Assembly: GCA_005862285.1 (NCBI GenBank)
Contig: SZXW01000004.1
Span: 1-64,000 of the forward strand
From: Chlorobium sp.
GTDB taxonomy: Bacteria; Bacteroidota; Chlorobiia; Chlorobiales; Chlorobiaceae
Direction: 5' to 3'
Length of the DNA: 64,000 nucleotides
Position 1 is the first letter of the stretch; the number at the start of each line of letters is the position of its first letter. This document shows positions 10,370 through 19,352 of this stretch, one piece after another. A model generated the notes under the pieces. That model was not told where the DNA came from. It was given only the letters and a program-made list of their open reading frames with translations, and did not search any database. The translations under genes and the position numbers were made by a program.

Positions 10370-12154
10370 ATGCGTAACATTTTCCGTTTCGGTTCCTATC
10401 TCAAACCATACAAGATAGAATCCTTTGCCGCACTGCTTTTCCTTACGGCAGTCGTGGCCATGGACCTGTCCATTCCCCGACTGGTCCAGATCATTATCGA
10501 TGAGGGTATTCACCGGCATGATCTTCAACTGGTCTTTCAAACCGGTTTCATCATGCTCGGCATTTCCGCATTGAGCGTGATTTTTGCTGTAGGAAACAAC
10601 ATTCTTTCGGTCAGGGTGGGCGAGAGTGTTGCCCGCGATATCCGTGAAGCGCTCTTTCTGAAAATCCAGTCGTTTTCTTTCGGCAACATGGACCGCCTGA
10701 AAACCGGCCAGCTCATGGTGCGGCTGTCCAGCGATACGACCGCGTTACAGCGTGTGATACAGGTTTCCCTGCGTATCGGCACCCGTGCGCCTCTACTGAT
10801 GGCCGGCAGTTTTATTCTCATGGTGAGGACCAGCAGCAGCCTGGCGATGCACATGATTCCACTGCTGCTGGTGACCTCGGTGATCATTGTATTTTTTGTC
10901 GTGAAAATGGAGCCGCTGTTCCGGTCGGTTCAGCAGCAGCTTGACAAGCTCAATACCGTCCTTCAGGAAAATATAGCAGGTATACGGCTCATCAAGGCTT
11001 TTGTCCGGGCTGATTTTGAATCCGGACGCTTTTACAGGGCTAACCAGGCATTCACGCTTGATTCCATCCATGTCATGCGATTTATGGTATGTATGCCGCC
11101 AGTGCTGATATTCTGCCTCAATGCAGGCATCGTGCTTGTTGTCAGAACAGGCGGGCTCGAAGCTATCCGTGGGGAGATGACCATAGGCCAGATCGTGGCT
11201 TTCACGAATTACCTGCTGACAACCATGGCCCCGCTGATTTTCATGGCAATGCTCTCCAATGTCTGGGCCGGCGGGATAGCGTCGGCAAAGCGTGTGACGG
11301 AAATCCTCGATATCGTTCCTGAGATTTGCGAAAATCCCGCTTCAAAAGCTATTTCAGGACCGTTCGAGGGGCGGATTGCATTCGAGCACGTTTCTTTCAG
11401 TTACAGCAGCGGCTGCGACGCCCACGTGCTCGATGATATCAGTTTTATTGCCGAACCAGGCATGATGGTGGCTGTTCTCGGCCCGACAGGGGCTGGAAAG
11501 TCGACGCTTGTCAACCTTATTCCGAGATTTTACGATGTTTCGTCCGGCAGGGTCCTGATAGATGGCATTGATGTCAGGGAAACAACACAGGATTCGCTTC
11601 TTGCCAATATCGCGATGGTGCCCCAGGAGACGGTGCTCTTTTCCGGCAGTGTCATGGATAACATCAGGTATGGTGTGCCGGATGCATCGGAAGACAAAGT
11701 GGTCGAAGCGGCAAAGGCCGCCCAGGCGCATGACTTCATTCTTGCATTGCCGAAAGGGTATGCTTCGAGGGTGGAGGAACGGGGCGTCAATCTGTCAGGT
11801 GGCCAGAAGCAGCGCATTGCCATTGCAAGGGCACTTCTTGCCTCACCGCGGGTACTTATTCTCGACGACAGTACCAGCGCCGTGGATATCGAAACAGAAA
11901 CAAGGATACAGGACGTTATTTCCTCGCGGGAGCGGAAATCCACCCTCGTTGTCGTTGCCCAGCGGGTCAGCACGGTACTGAAAGCCGACAGGATCATCGT
12001 TTTAGAAAACGGCCGCGTTGTCGGTCAGGGCGATCACGCTTCGCTCATGAAGAAATGTGACGTTTACCGCGAGATTTACGATTCCCAGTTGGGAGCATCA
12101 AAGCCGGATGAAAAACCTGACATGAGTAATGCAAGCCGGGAGGAGGGAGTATGA
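10370..12154 (+). CDS. ABC exporter half-transporter, subunit A (degenerate catalytic site)
   Basis: A 594-residue type-IV ABC exporter with six transmembrane helices and a C-terminal ATPase. Walker A GPTGAGKST is at 371-379 and the signature LSGGQKQR starts at 475. Walker B ends in LDDSTSAVD, so the usual catalytic glutamate is Asp500. That substitution is known for the degenerate-site partner in heterodimeric exporters such as TM287/288. The next gene starts within its stop (4-bp overlap) and encodes the partner. The substrate (drug, lipid or other) cannot be read from the sequence. Confidence 0.9.
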   Translation: MRNIFRFGSYLKPYKIESFAALLFLTAVVAMDLSIPRLVQIIIDEGIHRHDLQLVFQTGFIMLGISALSVIFAVGNNILSVRVGESVARDIREALFLKIQSFSFGNMDRLKTGQLMVRLSSDTTALQRVIQVSLRIGTRAPLLMAGSFILMVRTSSSLAMHMIPLLLVTSVIIVFFVVKMEPLFRSVQQQLDKLNTVLQENIAGIRLIKAFVRADFESGRFYRANQAFTLDSIHVMRFMVCMPPVLIFCLNAGIVLVVRTGGLEAIRGEMTIGQIVAFTNYLLTTMAPLIFMAMLSNVWAGGIASAKRVTEILDIVPEICENPASKAISGPFEGRIAFEHVSFSYSSGCDAHVLDDISFIAEPGMMVAVLGPTGAGKSTLVNLIPRFYDVSSGRVLIDGIDVRETTQDSLLANIAMVPQETVLFSGSVMDNIRYGVPDASEDKVVEAAKAAQAHDFILALPKGYASRVEERGVNLSGGQKQRIAIARALLASPRVLILDDSTSAVDIETETRIQDVISSRERKSTLVVVAQRVSTVLKADRIIVLENGRVVGQGDHASLMKKCDVYREIYDSQLGASKPDEKPDMSNASREEGV

Positions 12155-13974
12155 CGGCCCGCGATGATGGCTCACGGACATTCCGGAATCCCATGCGCGT
12201 GCATGGTCCTGCATCTCCCGGAAGAATCGAGAAAGCAAGGAACCCTGCCGAGACACTGAAGCGCCTGGCTGGTTATTTCTCATCGTTCCGGATGCAGCTG
12301 TTCAGCGTTTTCCTGCTTATTATTGTCTATACCCTGCTCGGCCTTGCGGGTCCTTATCTGATGGGCGTCGCCATTGACCGTTTCATCGCATCGAAAGATT
12401 TGGCAGGTCTTTCATCGATTTCACTTCTGATGCTTGCAGCCTATGCTTTTTCCAACTTTTTCCAGCTTGTTGCGGGATGGATCATGGCAAAGGTATCTCA
12501 AACCGCGCTGAAACAGCTCGGCAACAATCTTTTTACTCATATCCAGGAGCTTCCTGTCGGTTATTTTGACCGGAACCCGCCGGGAGGCCTGATGAGCAGG
12601 CTTACCAACGATATCGATGCAATCAATCAGGCAGTATCACAGAACGTCACCTCGCTTCTCGCAAGCGTGCTTTCCCTCGGCGGCATTATCATTGCCATGT
12701 TTCTTCTCGATATGTGGCTGGCGCTGACTTCGCTGCTGGTCATCCCCCTCATGTTCTGGTTTACGCAATTTGTCGCCAGGTATACCCGTAAAGGGTTCAG
12801 GGAACTGCAGCAGCAACTCGGCGAGATGAACGGCTTCATGGAAGAATCGATCAGCGGTCTCAAGGTCATCAGGGCATTCCGGCGAAACAGGGAGGTCACC
12901 GATGCATTCAGGGAAAAAAACTGCAAAGTATTCAGTGCGTCTGTCCAGGCGAACAGCTATGCTCTTCTTCTCATGCCCCTCACCAATGTGCTCGGGAACC
13001 TGTTTGTGATCGTCATTGCCGGTTTCGGGGGATGGCTTGCCCTGAAAGGGCTCGTAACTGTGGGGATCATAGCCACATTCATCATATACGGGCAGAATTT
13101 CATCCAGCCGCTTCGACAGCTGGCCAATATGTACAATACCATTCAGGCTGCGCTTGCCGGATCGGAACGCATCTTTGAAATCCTCGATATTCCGAAGGAA
13201 ATCGACAGTGTCCCCGTAACATCCGGTCTGCAGTTGAAAGGGGAGGTAGAGTTCGATCATGTGTCTTTCGGTTATGAGCCGGGGCACCCTGTTGTCCTGG
13301 ATATGTCCTTCAGGGCCGAGCCCGGGCAGACGGTCGCCCTCGTGGGACCGACCGGAGCCGGAAAAACCACGATCATCAATCTCCTGACGCGCTTCTATGA
13401 AATCGGCGGCGGGACGGTAACCATTGACGGCAGGGATATCAGGGATATCGGTAAAGAGGCACTGCGAAGCAGGATAGGACTTGTGCTCCAGGATACATTT
13501 CTTTTCTCCGGCACCGTGCTCGAAAATATCCGTTTCGGCCGCCTCGATGCAACCGACGAAGAATGTATGAAAGCAGCCGAATTTGCCGAAGCGGACAGGT
13601 TCATCCGTCAGCTTCCCGGAGGCTACTCGACCGTGCTTTCTGAACGGGCGGGTAATCTCAGCCAGGGTCAACGCCAGCTGCTGGCCATTGCAAGGGTCAT
13701 TCTCTCGGACCCGGACATCCTGATACTTGATGAAGCGACCAGCAGCATCGATACCCGTACCGAACTCCGTATCCAGAAAGCCCTTCTGAGGCTCATGGAA
13801 GGTCGTACCAGTTTCGTGATCGCCCACCGACTCAGCACGATCAGGGATGCCGATGTGGTACTTGTCATCGACAAAGGAAAAATCGTTGAAAAGGGAAAGC
13901 ACGATGAGCTTCTTGAACGGCAGGGAATTTATCATCATCTTTACATGAGCCAGTTCAAAGGATTGGCGATTTAA
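12151..13974 (+). CDS. ABC exporter half-transporter, subunit B (catalytic site intact)
   Basis: 607-residue partner of the preceding gene, fused membrane and ATPase domains. Walker A GPTGAGKTT begins at 399, the signature is LSQGQRQLLAI, and Walker B LDEATSSID carries the catalytic Glu528. The N-terminus is extended by ~35 polar residues before the first helix. The ATGA overlap with subunit A indicates translational coupling and a heterodimer. The LSQGQ signature in this subunit together with Asp in the other is the classical asymmetric arrangement. Confidence 0.91.
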   Translation: MTARDDGSRTFRNPMRVHGPASPGRIEKARNPAETLKRLAGYFSSFRMQLFSVFLLIIVYTLLGLAGPYLMGVAIDRFIASKDLAGLSSISLLMLAAYAFSNFFQLVAGWIMAKVSQTALKQLGNNLFTHIQELPVGYFDRNPPGGLMSRLTNDIDAINQAVSQNVTSLLASVLSLGGIIIAMFLLDMWLALTSLLVIPLMFWFTQFVARYTRKGFRELQQQLGEMNGFMEESISGLKVIRAFRRNREVTDAFREKNCKVFSASVQANSYALLLMPLTNVLGNLFVIVIAGFGGWLALKGLVTVGIIATFIIYGQNFIQPLRQLANMYNTIQAALAGSERIFEILDIPKEIDSVPVTSGLQLKGEVEFDHVSFGYEPGHPVVLDMSFRAEPGQTVALVGPTGAGKTTIINLLTRFYEIGGGTVTIDGRDIRDIGKEALRSRIGLVLQDTFLFSGTVLENIRFGRLDATDEECMKAAEFAEADRFIRQLPGGYSTVLSERAGNLSQGQRQLLAIARVILSDPDILILDEATSSIDTRTELRIQKALLRLMEGRTSFVIAHRLSTIRDADVVLVIDKGKIVEKGKHDELLERQGIYHHLYMSQFKGLAI

Positions 13975-14031
13975 CGGCTGGTATTGAATCCGCCGGTTCG
14001 AAAGTGGAATAAACAGCAGCATTGAACCAGC

Positions 14032-14817
14032 ATGGAAAAAAACGTTGTCATTACCGGAAGCAGCAGGGGTATCGGGTTAGGTCTCGCAAAGCGTTTTCTC
14101 GAACGGCAATGCAATGTCGTTTTGAATGGAAGTACTCCGGAAAGCACCCGCAAAGCCACGGCGCAGATTGCAGGCATGGGTGGCCGGGTTACCGGTATTC
14201 CTGCCGATGTAAGTACCAGAGAGGGAATAACGTTTCTCTATGAAGAAGCATGCAGGCTTTTCGGCAAGGTTGACATCTGGGTAAACAATGCAGGCATCAG
14301 TCATGAGAAGCGCAATGTATGGGAGCTTGATCCTGGCGAAATTGACCGGGTGATCGATACCAACATACGTGGGGCGCTCTACGGGACCATCATTCCTTTC
14401 CGCCAGATGCAGAAACAGGGGCACGGCAGGATTTTCAACATGGAAGGGCTCGGAAGTGACGGGTTCATGTTGGACGGCCTTACGGTTTACGGGACATCGA
14501 AAAGCGCGCTTACCTATTTTACCCGTTCGTTCGCTCATGAAACCCGTAACAGCCGTGTTCAGGTGGGAACGATAAGTCCGGGCATGGTTGTGACCGACAT
14601 GCTTCTCAAAACCGTGAACGACGGGTCGCCTGACAGCATCAAAAACAGGAAATTTTTCAACATCGTGGCTGATGACGTGGAGACGGTATCGGCTTTCCTT
14701 TGTGAGAAGATGCTGTCTTCTAACGAACAATCACCGAGAATACGCTGGCTCACGAAATCGAAAATGATCAGCAGGTTCCTTCTTTTCCCTTTCAGGAAGA
14801 GGGACTTTTTTTCCTGA
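14032..14817 (+). CDS. Short-chain dehydrogenase resembling chlorophyll b reductase (NYC1/NOL)
   Basis: A 261-residue classical SDR: TGSSRGIG at 8-15 binds NAD(P), NNAG is at 85-88, and the catalytic pair is Y153/K157 (YGTSK). Beyond the generic fold, the stretch around 137-146 (RIFNMEGLGSDG) and SPGMVVTDMLL near 182-192 resembles my recollection of plant NYC1/NOL chlorophyll b reductases. It ends 14 bp from the convergent bciB gene. A role on the C7 formyl or hydroxymethyl group of a chlorophyll pigment is a hypothesis; a general SDR role remains possible. The last ~25 residues are basic and hydrophobic and could touch the membrane. Confidence 0.82.
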   Translation: MEKNVVITGSSRGIGLGLAKRFLERQCNVVLNGSTPESTRKATAQIAGMGGRVTGIPADVSTREGITFLYEEACRLFGKVDIWVNNAGISHEKRNVWELDPGEIDRVIDTNIRGALYGTIIPFRQMQKQGHGRIFNMEGLGSDGFMLDGLTVYGTSKSALTYFTRSFAHETRNSRVQVGTISPGMVVTDMLLKTVNDGSPDSIKNRKFFNIVADDVETVSAFLCEKMLSSNEQSPRIRWLTKSKMISRFLLFPFRKRDFFS

Positions 14818-14831
14818 GGGCCTCCTGCGGC

Positions 14832-16040
14832 TTAAAGGGGAAGGCCGTATTCAGTAAGAATCACAGGCACATGACGCGGCACGATTTTTTCCAGCAGATC
14901 CGGAAAGCGGTATTTTACGTAATAATAATGCCTGATGAGGTGGAAGTCCACGGAGTAGTGGGCGAAACCTATCCCTTTCGGGCCATTTCTGCGGAGCATC
15001 GCTGCCATAAATTGTCCAAGCCAGAGCGGGATTTTCCTTTTCGTGGAATATTGCCTGTCGATCTGCCGCATGTTTTCCATAATGCTTTTCGATGCATTCA
15101 GTACGAATTTACGGCATTCCCAGCTTCCGGTTTCCGGGCACCGGGCCAGTTCTTCCGATAAAAGATCGATCAGTTTTTTCCCTGTCGGGGTTCTGACAAG
15201 CACCCACTGCATTTTTTCACCCTCTATCAGTTCTGCACCTATATAACCGACGGTTATGTCGGCAAGGCTGTTGAGATAGTCGAAACAGCTCATGCAGGAT
15301 TCAGGAAAAATACCGGGATCAGCAAGTTCTTCCGGAAGGCTGAAGAAAGGAATTTTCTCAACAGACCCGTCGGCATGGCCGATGTGTATCCTGAAATCCT
15401 GCATGAACTCCATGAAACGAGCCGTTTCGGGGGATTTCGACATTCTTTCGAGTATCCACCTCCATTTCGATCGGGAGACATTGTCGACACAGGGAATGCC
15501 GATGGTGAGGATATCCATCTCTTTGAGGTGATCGAAACGTTCCTGGAAATCCCTCAGTGCGTGCATATGGCATGCTGCCCCGATAACCAGTATTTTTTTC
15601 ATGCCGCGCTGCCGGGCAGTTTCCAGCGAGCGGAGAACAGGAGAGAGCACAGGTTTGTTGCCCCTGGTTCTGTAAATTTCATCCCGGTTGTCAGCCAGTA
15701 CCGGCACCGAGAAAAAATGATCGTCAGAAGAACGCCGGAGCGTCACCACTCCTTCGACCATGTTTTCCTCGAAAGCGCGGACAGCCATTCTGGTTATGAT
15801 GCCGCTCCATTGCGAACCCTCAAGGGGTTTTTTCAATTGTGCTGTAAACCGTTCTGATGTTATACCGAAACGCATTTCGACCGGATCGTCAAGGCTGCGC
15901 TCCTTTCCGAACAGTTTTTTTTCCCGTTCACCAAGCCAGCCGTTTTTGAAAACGCAAGATTTGATATTCTGTTCCGATGGCCATTCCCCCATAGAGCACA
16001 GGCCGCATGAACTGCAGATTTTTTTTTCGGATGGATACAT
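14832..16040 (-). CDS. bciB: Ferredoxin-dependent divinyl (proto)chlorophyllide 8-vinyl reductase
   Basis: Belongs to the coenzyme F420 hydrogenase beta-subunit (FrhB) family, the Slr1923/BciB/HCAR branch. BciB reduces the C8 vinyl group of divinyl (proto)chlorophyllide with electrons from ferredoxin, in bacteriochlorophyll synthesis. The N-terminus has an iron-sulfur motif CSSCGLC (9-15) plus Cys29, and further cysteines occur in the body (CMSCFDY). I start it at ATG 16040, which begins [15 protein letters not shown]; a TTG at 16103 is in frame but adds 21 atypical residues. HCAR, which acts on the C7 position, is a sister enzyme, so the exact reaction is not fixed by sequence. Confidence 0.85.
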   Translation of the reverse strand: MYPSEKKICSSCGLCSMGEWPSEQNIKSCVFKNGWLGEREKKLFGKERSLDDPVEMRFGITSERFTAQLKKPLEGSQWSGIITRMAVRAFEENMVEGVVTLRRSSDDHFFSVPVLADNRDEIYRTRGNKPVLSPVLRSLETARQRGMKKILVIGAACHMHALRDFQERFDHLKEMDILTIGIPCVDNVSRSKWRWILERMSKSPETARFMEFMQDFRIHIGHADGSVEKIPFFSLPEELADPGIFPESCMSCFDYLNSLADITVGYIGAELIEGEKMQWVLVRTPTGKKLIDLLSEELARCPETGSWECRKFVLNASKSIMENMRQIDRQYSTKRKIPLWLGQFMAAMLRRNGPKGIGFAHYSVDFHLIRHYYYVKYRFPDLLEKIVPRHVPVILTEYGLPL

Positions 16041-16324
16041 ATGCGATAATGTGCCGTGAAAAACAACGTGTAACGGTTGATTGACAAAAACTGTGACGTT
16101 CAACCAATTGTAAGTTTATTAATCCCGATATTTAAATATGCAGTTAAACCTTATATTTTAATAATTCAAGTTTTTCACGGTACTGCATGATTCATGTTTC
16201 TTATTGGATTTACCGTGGTCAGGTTTGATCATTTGTCCATTTTTTTCAATGCATTGTTCCAAATTTCCCTTTTGCAACAATGGAATGTTAACAAGATCAA
16301 GGAAAAACAAGGAAATTATCAGTC

Positions 16325-19177
16325 ATGCAGGAAGAATCAAAATATAACATCCCTTCACTATCTCATCCTGACAGTATATCCGAAAAGGGCGTTTTTTCCT
16401 TGCTTGACGCTTTTCCTGAACCTGTCTTTATGGTTGATGCTCAAGGAACGATACAAGAAGCAAATGTCGCTCTTTCGTCGAGGTTTTCAAGAAAACCCAG
16501 CGATTGTATTGGTTTGAATATATACGAACTGCTCTCGAACGAACTTTTGCTGCCGGAAATAGCAGACAACAGAAGAAAAAAAGCGGAAGAGGTTTTTCTT
16601 ACCGGCAAGCGTCTTTCGTTTGATGATGAACAGGATGGCCGTTTTTACCGCTCCACCATCTATCCGGTTCCTCACGCTGAGGGAAGTATCACCAAACTTC
16701 TGATCGTCGTTCAGGATATCACTGAAAGCAGACACGCCGAAAAGGAAGCGAAAAATGGATGGCTTTTTATCCAGGCTATTATCGATGCAACACCTGGAAC
16801 ATTTTGTCTCCTTGATTCGAAAGGCCGGATTCTTGCCCTTAACCCCTATCTCTGCGAGCAGGTTGTCGGCAAGTCTTCCGGAGAGATGACGGGCACAAAT
16901 TCCATGGAGCTTGTCCATCCGGACGACCGCAGCCAGCTTGGACACTCCATGAAGAAGGTCCTGATCGAGGGTTCTGAAGAGGCTGCTGAAGTCAGGATTC
17001 TGATCAAGGACGGTCCCGAGTACCGATGGTTTCTTTTAAAGAGCAGAAGGATCGTCATCGATGGCAATAATCTGCTCATTGTTATCGGTACCGATATCAA
17101 TGACCAGAAACAGGCGGAGCAGGCACTTGCACTGAGTGAACAGAAATTCCGCTCCATTGCCGAACAGCTTGATGCCGAGGTTTTCATTTTTGATTCAGAT
17201 GGTATCATAACCTATGTATCTCCCGCAACGGAAAGAATTTCCGGCTTTATTCCGGATGAGATGATCAACCATTCGTTTACCGAATTTATACATGAAGATG
17301 ACCGTCAGCGGGGTGTGGAAAAGTTTCTCGATATGCTGACGAACCATGAAAGTTCGAAGACGAGAGAGTCACTTGTCAGGTGTCGCAGGAAAAATGGTAC
17401 GTTTTTCTGGGGTGAAGTCCGGGCAAAAATTCATAACGGAGATGGTATCGGTATTATCGGTTTGCTGTTCGATATTACCGCACGAAAGCGTCATGAGACC
17501 TTCAAAGCTTTCCGGCTGCATATCCTTCAGATGTCTGAATCCAATACTATGGAAGATTTGCTGAGAGTCATTGTGGATGAAGCGGAAAAATACACGGAAA
17601 GTACCATCGGTTTTTTTCATTATCTTGGTGATGATTCCCCCGACGATTCTCTTCAGGTACTTTCGACGAGCGTGAAAACCAGTATGAACCGAGAGGAAAG
17701 CAATGACCAGCATCCTTCTTTGACGGGAGCTTTGTTCTGGGCTGATGCCCTGAATCAGGGTAAACCCGTGATCAACAATAATCTCAACCATCTTCTGGAA
17801 CAACACGGCAGCTGGCCGGAAAAACATCCTGATCTGAAACGGCTTCTGGTTGTACCTGTAGAGCGCGGGGGCAAGGTTGTCGCAATGATCGGGGTTGGAA
17901 ACAAGACCCAGGATTATGATGAAAACGATTTGGGCTGGGTAACATCCCTTGCTGAAATAGCATGGGATATTGTGGCCCGCAAGCTGGCCGAGCAGTCAAA
18001 ACAGGAGATGCAGGCGATGCTGCTCCAGTCACAGAAAATGGAGCTCATCGGGCAGCTTGCGGGAGGAATCGCGCATGATTTCAACAACATGCTCGGTGTG
18101 ATACTCGGCAATATCGAAATGGCCATGACCCAGCAGCCGCTGAACGGTCTTCTGCAGCGAAATCTCATGAACATTCTCAGCGCGGTTAACCGTTCTTCGG
18201 ACCTGACAACCCAGCTGCTCGCGTTTGCCAAGGAACAGGCGGTCATGCCTCTTGTTGTCGAACTGAATACGATGGTTCAAAACCTGCTTTCCATGCTGAG
18301 GAGAATCATAGGTGAAAACATCACCATTGTATGGATTCCTGACAGCCATCGTTCCCTTATCAAGGTCGACCCGTCACAGATCGACCAGATCCTTGTGAAC
18401 CTCTGTATCAATGCGCGAAATGCCATTTCCGATACCGGTACTATTACGATCGAAACAGGTTGCTGGCAATGTATCAAGAATTCGGACAGCCCTTCACAGT
18501 CTTCGAGGATACCAGGTGATTATGTTACCCTGACTGTTACCGATACCGGCTGCGGGATCGATAAAGAACATCTGCCACATATTTTTGAACCGTTTTTTAC
18601 CGTCAACAAGCAGGGGAAGGGGATGGGCCTGGGACTTGCAACGGTATACGGAATTGTAAAACAGAATAACGGGTACATCGACTGCCAGAGTGAGCCGGGA
18701 AAGGGTACCACATTCAGAATCCATTTTCCTCGCCACAAAGGGGGGTACCTTGACTTTGATGATCCGGAAGAGTTGTTGCCTTCAGGTTCCTGTACCCTGG
18801 AAACGATACTTATCGTGGAAGATGATCCCGATATTCTGAATCTTTGCAGGCTTGAGCTTGAAAAAAACGGTTATAAAGTACTTCCTGCAAACACTCCTGA
18901 CGAAGCATTGAACTTAGCCATGTCCTCCTCGGAAACCATTCATTTACTGTTGACGGATGTTGTCATGCCGCAAATGAACGGTTGTGATCTCGCAAAAAAA
19001 CTGCTTGGTATCATGCCGCATCTCAAAACTCTTTTTATGTCGGGTTATACGCCGGATGTCATCGATTATCCCGATATGTTTGACGTCAGGATCAATTACA
19101 TCCAGAAACCGTTTACGCTTAAAACTCTGTTGCTTTCCGTGCAGAATCTTTTAAAACAGGAGAATTCTTCCTCTTAA
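16325..19177 (+). CDS. Hybrid histidine kinase, PAS-PAS-PAS-GAF-HisKA-HATPase-REC
   Basis: 950-residue cytoplasmic-looking sensor with no obvious membrane segment. Three PAS domains (~25-135, ~145-265, ~275-390) and a GAF domain (~400-550) precede a HisKA dimerisation helix with the phospho-acceptor His584 (GGIAHDFNN). The ATPase region follows with DTGCGI and GKGMGLGLATVYGI boxes. A C-terminal receiver domain carries Asp878 (LLTDVVMP). No DNA-binding output is attached, so phosphate probably passes to an Hpt protein; a lone Hpt gene lies 7 kb away. The signal is unknown. Confidence 0.93.
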   Translation: MQEESKYNIPSLSHPDSISEKGVFSLLDAFPEPVFMVDAQGTIQEANVALSSRFSRKPSDCIGLNIYELLSNELLLPEIADNRRKKAEEVFLTGKRLSFDDEQDGRFYRSTIYPVPHAEGSITKLLIVVQDITESRHAEKEAKNGWLFIQAIIDATPGTFCLLDSKGRILALNPYLCEQVVGKSSGEMTGTNSMELVHPDDRSQLGHSMKKVLIEGSEEAAEVRILIKDGPEYRWFLLKSRRIVIDGNNLLIVIGTDINDQKQAEQALALSEQKFRSIAEQLDAEVFIFDSDGIITYVSPATERISGFIPDEMINHSFTEFIHEDDRQRGVEKFLDMLTNHESSKTRESLVRCRRKNGTFFWGEVRAKIHNGDGIGIIGLLFDITARKRHETFKAFRLHILQMSESNTMEDLLRVIVDEAEKYTESTIGFFHYLGDDSPDDSLQVLSTSVKTSMNREESNDQHPSLTGALFWADALNQGKPVINNNLNHLLEQHGSWPEKHPDLKRLLVVPVERGGKVVAMIGVGNKTQDYDENDLGWVTSLAEIAWDIVARKLAEQSKQEMQAMLLQSQKMELIGQLAGGIAHDFNNMLGVILGNIEMAMTQQPLNGLLQRNLMNILSAVNRSSDLTTQLLAFAKEQAVMPLVVELNTMVQNLLSMLRRIIGENITIVWIPDSHRSLIKVDPSQIDQILVNLCINARNAISDTGTITIETGCWQCIKNSDSPSQSSRIPGDYVTLTVTDTGCGIDKEHLPHIFEPFFTVNKQGKGMGLGLATVYGIVKQNNGYIDCQSEPGKGTTFRIHFPRHKGGYLDFDDPEELLPSGSCTLETILIVEDDPDILNLCRLELEKNGYKVLPANTPDEALNLAMSSSETIHLLLTDVVMPQMNGCDLAKKLLGIMPHLKTLFMSGYTPDVIDYPDMFDVRINYIQKPFTLKTLLLSVQNLLKQENSSS

Positions 19178-19352
19178 TCCCCCGTAACGCCAGCTTTGTT
19201 CCATATCCCACTCGGAGTGATTTGTTCTTATGTTTTGCAGATAATGATGATATGCCTGACCGGACCGGTTTTTTTATTATACTTCTCCGGCATTGCAAGC
19301 ATGGTGGGACAGCATCCTCCATGATTTTGATGAACTTTCATTTTATTTATTC

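Noticed and set aside
12637-14022. Long minus-strand open frame of 461 codons
   Set aside because: It lies wholly opposite the conserved second ABC exporter gene, has no family features and no ribosome site; it is a shadow of codon use on the other strand.
16041-16103. TTG-started extension of bciB
   Set aside because: It adds 21 residues not typical of the family before the iron-sulfur motif; the ATG at 16040 was preferred.
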